Origin: Dehalococcoidia bacterium
GTDB lineage: Bacteria; Chloroflexota; Dehalococcoidia; Dehalococcoidales; RBG-16-60-22
Direction of reading: 5' to 3'
DNA: 36,115 nucleotides
NCBI GenBank assembly: GCA_011192005.1
Contig: DUFB01000070.1
Span: 1 to 36,115, forward strand
Part shown: piece by piece, positions 24,402-31,532 of the stretch
Layout of the letters: every line of letters starts with the position of its first letter
Position numbering within the stretch: the first letter of the stretch is position 1
Made by a program: the position numbers and the translations under genes
Notes under the pieces: model-generated
The model's input: only the letters and a program-made list of their open reading frames with translations
Told to the model about the DNA's origin: nothing
Databases searched by the model: none

Positions 24402-25127
24402 ATGAACAAAATCTTTAACAGCAGCGATCAAGCTGTCGCTGATGTATTCGATGGCGCGACCATCCTGTGTGGAGGATTTGGCTGCGTGGGAGGTGTCCCC
24501 TCCACCCTTTTCAAAGCCCTCGTTAAAAGACCGATAAAAAATCTTACCATCGTTGGAAACACACCCGTTCTAGGAATGGCTTTTCAAAAAGCCGCCGCCA
24601 GAACCATGACGGTCCCTGAATCATATGCCGACGCCTCGCTATTATTGAATAACGGCCAGGTGCGGAAGCTCATCATCTCCGTCCCTACCATAGCCATCTA
24701 TAAAATGCCGGAGCCTTTCCCGATAGTGAAAGCTATCAAGGAGGGGAAGGATATAGAGATTGAACTAGTGCCCCAGGGAACGCTGGCGGAAAGGATACGG
24801 GCTGCTAGGGCTGGCATCGGAGCCTTTTATACGCAGGCCGGCGTGGGCACTTACCTCGCCAGGGGGAAGGAAACACGCGAAATTTCCGGTAAATCCTACC
24901 TCCTCGAATACCCTATCGAGGCAGATTTTGCCTTTATCTGGGCTTATAAGGCAGACCGGTACGGTAATCTTATCTATAAAGGAACTTCCCGTACGTTCAA
25001 CGCCACCATGGCCGGGGCAGCTAAAATAACCATCGCCGAGGTGGCCGAGGTGGTAGAGTTGGGGCAACTGGACCCCGAGACTATCGTAACACCGGCGGCA
25101 TATGTGGATCGGGTCGTGAAAAGGTGA
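24402..25127 (+). CDS. CoA-transferase subunit A of the ketone operon
   Basis: The 241-residue family I CoA-transferase alpha subunit has DQAVADVFDGATILCGGFG, LFKALVKRPIKNLTIVGN, QGTLAERIRAARAGIGAFYTQAGVGT and ADFAFIWAYKADRYGNL. It starts at ATG 24,402, 43 nt after the HyuB-like gene. It is paralogous to the subunit A at 9,289-9,990. In this position it should activate the 3-oxoacid made by the carboxylase (acetoacetate or an aryl homologue) at the expense of succinyl-CoA or another acyl-CoA. Confidence 0.87.
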   Translation: MNKIFNSSDQAVADVFDGATILCGGFGCVGGVPSTLFKALVKRPIKNLTIVGNTPVLGMAFQKAAARTMTVPESYADASLLLNNGQVRKLIISVPTIAIYKMPEPFPIVKAIKEGKDIEIELVPQGTLAERIRAARAGIGAFYTQAGVGTYLARGKETREISGKSYLLEYPIEADFAFIWAYKADRYGNLIYKGTSRTFNATMAGAAKITIAEVAEVVELGQLDPETIVTPAAYVDRVVKR

Positions 25128-25131
25128 TAGT

Positions 25132-25845
25132 ATGAGTGATAAACAAAAACTTGACGAGCAAACCATTGCCATGCGAGCCGCCCGGGAGTTTGAGGACGGC
25201 ATGGTAGTGAATCTAGGGGGTGGTATTCCAACCCTGGCCTGTAACTTCGTGCCTGAAGGCCGCGAAGTACTTTTCCACGCCGAAAATGGCGCTCTGGGCT
25301 ACGGCGGTATCGCCAGCACGGAAACGGCGGACTGGGACCTCTTCAACGCCAGTTTCCAGCCGGTAACTCCGCTACCAGGTATGAGTTTCTTTGCCCACGA
25401 TGAATCATTCGCTCTGATACGCGGTGGCCATGTTGATATCAGCGTGCTCGGTGCCCTGGAAGTATCAGAAAAAGGTGACCTTGCCAACTGGGTCGCCGGA
25501 GACTTGACTACCTTCGAGGGAGATATTACGGACTGGATAGGGCTAGACCGTTATCCCCCGGCTGTCGGCGGAGCTATGGATCTTGCCATTGGTGCTAAGA
25601 GGGTTATCGTCTGTATGTTGCATACCACGCGTAATGGTCAGCCCAAAATAGTCAAAGAATGTAAGTATGAACTGACCGCCTCACGTTGCGTTTCCCTGAT
25701 TATCACTGACCTGGCAGTTATTGAGATTACGCCTCAGGGGCTGGTCTTGAAGGAGATAACGCCGGGCTGGGAACCCGAGGATGTCCAGGCCGTTACCGAA
25801 CCCAGATTAATCTTAGCCAGCGATATTAAAGAAATCAGCCTGTGA
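25132..25845 (+). CDS. CoA-transferase subunit B of the ketone operon
   Basis: The 237-residue beta subunit has VNLGGGIPTLACNF, the catalytic glutamate in the classic ENG motif (HAENGALGYG), VDISVLGALEVSEKGDLANW and ITDLAVIEITPQGLVL. It carries about ten extra residues (DITDWIGLDRY) compared with the copy at 10,012-10,701. It starts 4 nt after subunit A and is followed 10 nt later by the DUF35 gene. Confidence 0.88.
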   Translation: MSDKQKLDEQTIAMRAAREFEDGMVVNLGGGIPTLACNFVPEGREVLFHAENGALGYGGIASTETADWDLFNASFQPVTPLPGMSFFAHDESFALIRGGHVDISVLGALEVSEKGDLANWVAGDLTTFEGDITDWIGLDRYPPAVGGAMDLAIGAKRVIVCMLHTTRNGQPKIVKECKYELTASRCVSLIITDLAVIEITPQGLVLKEITPGWEPEDVQAVTEPRLILASDIKEISL

Positions 25846-25855
25846 TTGGAGTATT

Positions 25856-26257
25856 GTGACAAAGGTTCTGTTTCAAAAAGGCCTTTTTGAAGAAACTCAA
25901 GGGGAGCCGGCGCTTATAGGGAGTAAATGCGGGTCGTGTGGTCAGGTATTATTCCCGGTAAAATCGGTATGCCTGAACTGTATGAGTGCTGATTTGGAAT
26001 CAATCAGGCTTAGACGCGATGGTATACTCTATACTTATACCACCGTTTACATGGCCAGCGAGCATTTCCCGCCCCCGTATACGGTCGGTTGGATCGAGCT
26101 CCCCGAGGGCATCCGGATATTCAGCCAGATCCGCGGCTGGCAGGAAAATCCCCTGAAAATCGGCATGGACATGCGCCTGTATATTGAAACACTCTGGCGG
26201 GATGAAGACAATGAAGTGATTGGTTATGTTTTCAAGCCTGTAATTGGAGAAACGTAG
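25856..26257 (+). CDS. DUF35 zinc-ribbon/OB-fold protein, thiolase partner
   Basis: The 133-residue protein has an N-terminal rubredoxin-like zinc ribbon with two CxxC pairs (CGSCGQVLFP and CLNCMS, residues about 25-42) and a C-terminal OB-fold strand set (LYTYTTVYMA...PYTVGWIELPEG). DUF35 proteins bind next to thiolases and in archaea bridge thiolase and HMG-CoA synthase, passing acetoacetyl-CoA between sites. The start is GTG 25,856 after TTGGAG. It directly precedes the thiolase (2 nt), the usual arrangement. Confidence 0.87.
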   Translation: MTKVLFQKGLFEETQGEPALIGSKCGSCGQVLFPVKSVCLNCMSADLESIRLRRDGILYTYTTVYMASEHFPPPYTVGWIELPEGIRIFSQIRGWQENPLKIGMDMRLYIETLWRDEDNEVIGYVFKPVIGET

Positions 26258-26259
26258 CG

Positions 26260-27405
26260 ATGAGAGAGGTCGCCATCATTGGTGTCGGGAGTACTGTCTT
26301 CGGGAAGTTCCCGGAGAAAGCAATTTTCGAACTGGGGACTGAGGCTGTCCAAGCAGCCCTGAAGGACGCCGGCATCAGCCCTAAAGATATCCAGTTTGCC
26401 TATTACGCTAATCTCTACGGGGGAATGGTCGAGGGACAGGCGGCTCTGAGGGATGCCGGTATCACTGACATTGAGATAACTAATGTTGAAAACGCCTGTA
26501 CCGGCGGGGCCACGGCTGTTCGAAGGACCTGGTACGATATTGCCTCCGGCCTCTATGATATCGGTATAGCTGTCGGCTCCGAGTCCATGACCACCAGCCC
26601 CATTGCCGGGAAGCTTATACCCCCGGCTAAAGGAGACCTCTCCGGTGAACTCGGTATGAACACCATGGCTAAGTTTGCCCTGTCACAGCGGAGGTACATG
26701 GACATAAGCGGGGTTACCTTGGAACAGATTGCCATGGTCTCGGTCAAGAACCATCATAATGGCTGCGCCAACCCATATTCCCAGTATAAAAAAGAATTCT
26801 CTGCGGAGGATATCATTAATTCCCGGCTTATTTGTGACCCTATCACCCAGCTTCAGAGTTGTTCAACTACCGATGGAGCGGCGGCAGTAATCCTGACTTC
26901 ACTTAACGTGGCCCGGCGGTACACTCGAAAGCCGGTTATAATTGCTGCATCTGTCATCAGGGGTGGAGACTATGCTTTTCGCCAGAAAGATATCACCTTC
27001 TCTGATGTGACTTATAAAGGCGTCAAAGGTGCTTATACAATGGCGGGGATTGGACCTGAGGACATTAACCTGTGCGAGCTTCATGATGCCTTCGCAGTGA
27101 ACGAACTTCAGCACTATGTAGAGCTGGGTTTCTGCGAAAGGGGCGAAGAAGTGGCTCTCCTCATGGATGGCGTCACTAATATAAAGGGCAGACTTCCGGT
27201 AAATCCCAGCGGCGGTCTCCTTTCCAAGGGGCATCCCCTTAGCGCCACGGGGGTCGCCCAAATTGCAGAAATTGTCTGGCAACTCAGAGGACAGGCCGGG
27301 AAAAACCAGGTTCCTGATGCTAAGGTAGGATTAACGCACACACTAGGAGGCGAAGTCGCTGATCTGGAGGCTGGAGCAGTGGGTGTGCATATCCTGAAAG
27401 TATGA
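26260..27405 (+). CDS. SCP-type thiolase (acetyl-CoA C-acyltransferase family)
   Basis: The 381-residue protein has the nucleophilic cysteine C80 in VENACTGGATAV, the HDAF motif (LCELHDAFAVNEL) and the second histidine in GGLLSKGHPLSATG. Its C-terminal segment LTHTLGGEVAD has the LGG form of SCP-x/archaeal thiolases instead of the CxG of classical degradative thiolases. It would split acetoacetyl-CoA to two acetyl-CoA, or an aryl-3-oxoacyl-CoA to aroyl-CoA and acetyl-CoA. It is the last gene of the operon; no strong terminator follows. Confidence 0.9.
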   Translation: MREVAIIGVGSTVFGKFPEKAIFELGTEAVQAALKDAGISPKDIQFAYYANLYGGMVEGQAALRDAGITDIEITNVENACTGGATAVRRTWYDIASGLYDIGIAVGSESMTTSPIAGKLIPPAKGDLSGELGMNTMAKFALSQRRYMDISGVTLEQIAMVSVKNHHNGCANPYSQYKKEFSAEDIINSRLICDPITQLQSCSTTDGAAAVILTSLNVARRYTRKPVIIAASVIRGGDYAFRQKDITFSDVTYKGVKGAYTMAGIGPEDINLCELHDAFAVNELQHYVELGFCERGEEVALLMDGVTNIKGRLPVNPSGGLLSKGHPLSATGVAQIAEIVWQLRGQAGKNQVPDAKVGLTHTLGGEVADLEAGAVGVHILKV

Positions 27406-27546
27406 TGCAATCATAGGCACGAGGCAGGATGTGTAAAAGTGGCTAATACCCCTTCTGATAAAACAATAACCAGCATATCCGGATTGACAACTCATCAATA
27501 GAGCCGGATGGTTTGCTGCAAAAGTGGAGCTATCATTCCTCCCGGA
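27406..27546. other. Spacer between the thiolase gene and the integrase remnant
   Basis: No gene is seen. A weak inverted repeat ATCCGG/CCGGAT (near 27,476-27,511, 20+ nt loop) lacks a T-run and is unlikely to be an efficient terminator. Confidence 0.4.
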
Positions 27547-27849
27547 TTATCTCCCCCTCTGTTTTGGCCTCTTCCGACCCGACTCCGAGTAGAGCATATT
27601 ATCCACCAGCTTCTTCAAGACTTCCCCCGTTGGTTTTACCTGGTTTCTCTTCGTTACGTTAAGTTTTCTAGGCTCATTCGGGTACTCATTTACTTGACGA
27701 AACCAGTCAAAACGAGCTAATCTATATCTGTAAGTGGTTAGTGTGGCGGCTGACTTTTGCTCACAGCGACCATTTAGCAAATACCCCTCAATTAGAGAGT
27801 TGATACTATTAGCTGAGAACGCGTTTTTTAAAAGAATGTGGTCACTTGA
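27547..27849 (-). pseudogene. N-terminal remnant of a tyrosine recombinase/integrase
   Basis: On the minus strand an open frame of about 100 residues reads INSLIEGYLLNGRCEQ, then SAATLTTYRYRLARFDWF and YPNEPRKLN. The SxxTLxxYRxRLxRF pattern is the core-binding (SAM-like) N-terminal domain of phage-type tyrosine recombinases. The frame then runs into unrelated sequence and a stop, with no catalytic R-H-R-Y domain, so the gene is truncated. There is no good ATG start; TTG 27,780 is the first usual start but lies inside the domain. It begins 45 bp from the right direct repeat and reads toward the operon, the usual place for an island integrase. Confidence 0.6.
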
Positions 27850-27893
27850 TTAACTTTTTATAATTGTTACCGTAAAATTAGCTTTGACATCAT

Positions 27894-27936
27894 ACCCACA
27901 TAGCTTAGTTAGTAGAGCACGTTCTTGGTAAGAACG
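27894..27936 (+). pseudogene. 5' half of tRNA-Thr (GGT), right copy
   Basis: Same 43 nt tRNA-Thr start as at 16,292. The anticodon arm is CGTTC-TTGGTAA-GAACG with five perfect pairs and anticodon GGT. The D-arm (GCTT-AGTTAGTA-GAGC) has lost one of the conserved GG pair and has a T-G wobble. The T-arm and 3' acceptor strand are missing, as in the left copy. Confidence 0.72.
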
Positions 27937-28103
27937 GGGGATCGGATCGGTCTTATATAAAATATACCTCTCAGATTTGAATTCTACGGCTTCTCCTCCT
28001 CTATTATTTATTAGTTATGTGTTCTATTGTTCCTTAGAGCGTTCTTTTTGTATTAATTAGTATCAATCCATGAATTACATATATAGATTATGCTGTGAGT
28101 ATA
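27894..28103 (+). repeat. Right direct repeat flanking the ketone operon
   Basis: This 210 bp partner of the repeat at 16,292-16,474 is in the same orientation. The identical blocks are at 27,956-27,994 (39 bases) and 28,073-28,103 (31 bases). It carries a tandem ATCGGATCGG and about 22 extra bases near 28,008-28,032. Confidence 0.88.
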
Positions 28104-29030
28104 TAGGGTTAAACGGAACTGGAGTATAGTATAATTTTATGTATTAAGTTAAAACACTATTTGTTTGCTAAACTACTAAAGTATTAAGTAGAGTAAATAT
28201 TTCCCATTCCTGACACTAAAAAGCATCTAAAAGGAGGAGTTACACGGTACAGGCTAAATAAGAATAAAAACCATTCAAGGTATGTTCTCATAGCCAGCTG
28301 AGAGTCTCTCCTTTTCCAGAAGTTGTGCTACCGTTTCCCGTAGTGCCTGACGGTTATCTACCATATATAAATTTGAACAGGGTGATCCGGAGAGTTTTTT
28401 ATGATAAAGCTCGATTAACCGTTATAACTATATATACATAACGGCTTAGATTATTATAATTACACATGAAGCATTTGTCAACACTCCCTCTGGTGATGAC
28501 GGGATTTATTATTAATGTGTGAATTATAAATCCTCCGGAGATGAAATAAAACGGGGGATTAGTCCCATTCTGCTGTAGAAAAGACCCTGAAAAAACCCAA
28601 AAATATACCAATTTTTTTAAGGTAATATACTATCTAATAAATTTTTAAGACATTCTCCTAGTAAAAGCACGAAACTCATCGGCTAGTAATACCAAGGCTG
28701 ATATCTAGTGAAAATAGCAGAAAATGTAAAAAATTATAAAATGTAGATACTTCTAGTGAGGAGTGCATTTTCAAACACAGCTCATACAAAAAAGGCTATT
28801 ATAAGAAATCTACCAAATATTAGATTTCCAGAAAAAGTTAAAACTAGAGATATCGTAAAATAATATTATCAAATTGAGGAGTAAATTCTACATACTTGCT
28901 TACCAACAAAGACACCCTAATACAGCTAAATTTTACCGTGGAAATGGAAGGCGATATAAGAAAATATACACTCTTTTAAAAAAAGAACGATTCTCCATTT
29001 CATCAAAAAATACCGAGATAATGATCGACT
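28104..29030. other. AT-rich stretch without a recognisable gene
   Basis: About 930 bp, clearly AT-richer than the flanks, with only short frames lacking ribosome sites or family resemblance. A 7 bp inverted repeat GAAATCT/AGATTTC with a 10 nt loop lies at 28,805-28,828. It may be decayed island DNA or hold an uncharacterised small RNA; neither can be shown here. Confidence 0.5.
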
Positions 29031-29885
29031 CTATTGGATAACCAGCTCGGCGAAAGGCGTCGGGTAATATTTACCCTGGCTTACGTATCTGATTCCTCTG
29101 ATAAGGTCTGAACTGGCAGCCTTTTTAGGAATAAAACCATAAGCGCCAGATTGCTTGGCTATAATCATGTTCTCTTCCTCATCATACTGAGTTAAAACCA
29201 GAACCTTCGTCTCCGGGCATTCCTTATGGATCATTTTTGTCGCCTCTATACCGCTCATTACCGGCATGACTATATCTATCAGCGCTACATGCGGTAAAAG
29301 CCTTAATGCCTTATCAAACGCATCCCGTCCGTCGACTGCTTCACCGACAACCTCCATATCTTTTTGAAGAGAAATAACCGAGCATATACCGGTCCTGACC
29401 ATAGTATGGTCATCCACGACAAGCACTCGTATTTTTCTGGTCGCTGCCTCAAGCAGACTTTGAATACGGGGAACGAGTGAGGCTGGTTCGATAGGCTTGA
29501 ATAAATATTCATCACCGTCTACCTGTATTCCTTCGAACCTTCTCCATCCTCTTATAGGTCGTTCTTCATACCGGGCATCGATTATAAGTAACGGTATCTC
29601 TTTATATCTCGGGTGTTGTTCCAACCATTGGTACATTGTAAACGCCTGCCCGGCTGGTGCCATTGTCCCAAGAATAATTAGAACTGGATCGACTTTTATC
29701 ATTTCTTTTGCCTGGGCCGCATTCGACGCTGCTGAAACTTTGTAACCTTTAGCCTCCAGTGTCCTTCGGCAGGCTTCAATAAAGGTGGATTCGTCGTCTA
29801 TTATCAGAATTCTTTCTTTCTTTCTGCGTGCAGTCGTACTTTTCGTATCAGATTTAGACGGTTTGCTTTTCTTATCGGTTTTCAT
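29031..29885 (-). CDS. Double receiver-domain protein, first receiver degenerate, no HTH
   Basis: The 284-residue protein has a lysine-rich N-terminal tail, a first receiver domain (ILIIDDESTF; about 25-148) and a second one (VLVVDDHTMV; about 152-275). The second keeps the phosphoacceptor D204 in ALIDIVMPVMSG. The first has glycine G73 where the aspartate should be (IILGTMAP), so it cannot be phosphorylated normally. The second receiver resembles NarL-type regulators, but the protein ends (TPFAELVIQ) before any LuxR HTH. The ATG at 29,885 (8 nt after AAGGGGAG) is preferred to GTG 29,891. It follows MetF by 68 bp and may modulate signalling by protein contacts. Confidence 0.85.
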   Translation of the reverse strand: MKTDKKSKPSKSDTKSTTARRKKERILIIDDESTFIEACRRTLEAKGYKVSAASNAAQAKEMIKVDPVLIILGTMAPAGQAFTMYQWLEQHPRYKEIPLLIIDARYEERPIRGWRRFEGIQVDGDEYLFKPIEPASLVPRIQSLLEAATRKIRVLVVDDHTMVRTGICSVISLQKDMEVVGEAVDGRDAFDKALRLLPHVALIDIVMPVMSGIEATKMIHKECPETKVLVLTQYDEEENMIIAKQSGAYGFIPKKAASSDLIRGIRYVSQGKYYPTPFAELVIQ

Positions 29886-29953
29886 TTTCACTTCTCCCCT
29901 TCCATGTATTTAGTTACTCAAACCATCTTGGGTTAGAATCTAGTGAATACGCA

Positions 29954-30856
29954 TTAGCCAGGCGTACTGACGAGTTCGGCGGCCTCCAGAATATCTGGAA
30001 CGATACTTTCATTTCCAACCGCCATGATATGTACGCCATGGCACAAGTTTTCCTCCTTGATGGTTTTAATCATCCTGGTAGCAATCTCAATTCCTTTCTG
30101 AAGTCCTTTACCCTTCTCCACAGAAGCCATTTCATCGATAATCGCCTGGGAGATAATTATCCCGGGAACGTTATTGTTCATGTATCTTGCCATGCCGGCT
30201 GAGGAGAGGACAATAAGCCCTGCAAGGATTTTAATATTAAACTGAGAGGCATATTGCATAAACCGGCGCAGACTCGCCAGTTCAAATATACCCTGGGTTT
30301 GCAGGAACTGCGCCCCGGCGTTGACCTTTTTATCGAATTTAATGAGTTGCGGCTCGATGAAGTCCGCTTCCGGGTGGACAGTGGCCCCGATACAAAATTT
30401 TGGAGCCGCCCCCAGTTCGTTGCCTCCCATATCGGTTCCCGATTCCAGCGTCCTGATCATTTTGATTAGCTGTACGGAGTCCAGATCAAAAACAGGCTTC
30501 GCTTCTTTATGGTCACCGACATCTACCGAGTCTCCGGTGAGGCATAGTACATTCTTAATATCTCTGGAGTACGCCAGGAGAAGTTCAGCCTGTAGCGCCA
30601 GACGGTTACGGTCACGGCAGGTCATCTGAAGAATGGGTTCTCCGCCAAGTTCCTTTACCAGCAAGCAGCCACCTATCGAAGGGAAACGCATAACGGAACT
30701 CTGATGGTCCGTAATGTTTATAGCATCAACCTTATCCTTGAGTAGCTTAATATGGTGCACTACTTCCGACACATCCACACTCTTGGGTGGTCCCACTTCT
30801 GTCGTTACGATAAATTCACCTGAGTTTAGTTTCTCTTCAAATAAAGAATTAGCCAT
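29954..30856 (-). CDS. metF: Methylenetetrahydrofolate reductase MetF
   Basis: The 300-residue TIM-barrel protein has the family start FIVTTEVGPPKSVDV (glutamate of the catalytic region), AINITDHQSSVMRFP, LQMTCRDRNRLALQAELL and LCLTGDSVDVGDH (flavin-binding motifs), then GAQFLQTQGIF. It reduces methylene-THF to methyl-THF with FAD/FMN, here in the Wood-Ljungdahl methyl branch. It overlaps the MetV gene by 8 bp, as in acetogens where MetF and MetV form a complex. Start ATG 30,856 has GGGAG 8 nt upstream. Confidence 0.93.
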   Translation of the reverse strand: MANSLFEEKLNSGEFIVTTEVGPPKSVDVSEVVHHIKLLKDKVDAINITDHQSSVMRFPSIGGCLLVKELGGEPILQMTCRDRNRLALQAELLLAYSRDIKNVLCLTGDSVDVGDHKEAKPVFDLDSVQLIKMIRTLESGTDMGGNELGAAPKFCIGATVHPEADFIEPQLIKFDKKVNAGAQFLQTQGIFELASLRRFMQYASQFNIKILAGLIVLSSAGMARYMNNNVPGIIISQAIIDEMASVEKGKGLQKGIEIATRMIKTIKEENLCHGVHIMAVGNESIVPDILEAAELVSTPG

Positions 30857-31532
30857 CGCTTTCTCCCGTCGCGATCTCTACTTTACTCAATATCCTCCTC
30901 GGTCTGGGAATCGCCCGGAAATTCCGGGGAGAGTAGTAGCGACGCATTTTATCCAACTGCTGTAATCTTTCCAGACGCTTGTAGATTAAGATCCAGGCGC
31001 AGTCTACATCTTTGTTGGCTTCACATTTACCGTTTTTACTACCGGCACAAGGACCATTGAGTATACCTTTAGTACATCTGGTAATAGGACATATACCCCC
31101 GGTGTCTTCCAATCGGCACTCACCACAAGCGGCACACCGCTCGTCCCATACCCCTGACTCCTTGGTCATACCCATGAAAGAGGTATTAACCCCTGGCAGC
31201 ACCGGTATATCACCGAGGTATTCTGCTATCGCCTGCACACCAATACCACAACCAAGTGACAGAATTACGTCCACATCTATTGTCTTTTCGCTGAGTGTTT
31301 CTAAAAATTCAGGATCGCACTGCCTTTTTACAGTATGTTCAGTAAAAGTATGAATACCATCGCCACTCCTTACTTCAGCTAACCGTAATGAATTATGAAG
31401 AAAGGAAACCTCGCTTTCACCACCAGCATTACAAACTGTCATACAGGTGCCGCAACCCAGTATTAGTACCCGCGGGTAAGGAGCAATCATACGCCTTATT
31501 TCTTCTAGGGATTTTTGTTCTGCTACTATCAA
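30849..31532 (-). CDS. metV: MetV, iron-sulfur/zinc subunit of methylene-THF reductase
   Basis: The 227-residue protein has the MetV (PF12225) pattern: LILGCGTCMTVCNAGG near the N-terminus, LSLGCGIGVQ in the middle, and a cysteine-rich C-terminal part (RCAACGECRLEDTGGICPITRC, then GPCAGSKNGKCEANKDVDCAW). MetV is the small partner of MetF in acetogens and binds cluster/zinc with these cysteines. Start TTG 31,532 has GGAGG upstream and overlaps the stop of the fusion gene (TTGA), so all three genes are translationally coupled. Confidence 0.9.
   Translation of the reverse strand: MIVAEQKSLEEIRRMIAPYPRVLILGCGTCMTVCNAGGESEVSFLHNSLRLAEVRSGDGIHTFTEHTVKRQCDPEFLETLSEKTIDVDVILSLGCGIGVQAIAEYLGDIPVLPGVNTSFMGMTKESGVWDERCAACGECRLEDTGGICPITRCTKGILNGPCAGSKNGKCEANKDVDCAWILIYKRLERLQQLDKMRRYYSPRNFRAIPRPRRILSKVEIATGESDG

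Larger units (their letters stand above)
16292..28103. mobile_element. Candidate genomic island at a tRNA-Thr site, carrying the ketone operon
   Basis: Long direct repeats at both ends, each starting with half of a tRNA-Thr(GGT), enclose the nine-gene ketone operon, and a tyrosine recombinase remnant abuts the right repeat. These are the classic parts of an island integrated at a tRNA gene. Atypical points are that both repeats contain the 5' rather than the 3' half of the tRNA and that no intact integrase remains. It would therefore be an old, non-mobile island or a recombination-derived insertion. Confidence 0.5.

Noticed and set aside
23597-24409. Long minus-strand open frame of 270 codons over the end of the HyuB-like gene
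   Set aside because: Antisense shadow without ribosome site or recognisable domain.
27476-27511. Terminator after the thiolase gene
   Set aside because: Only a 6 bp stem with a loop above 20 nt and no T-run.
28399-28611. 70-codon minus-strand frame in the AT-rich region
   Set aside because: No ribosome site, unusual composition and no family resemblance.
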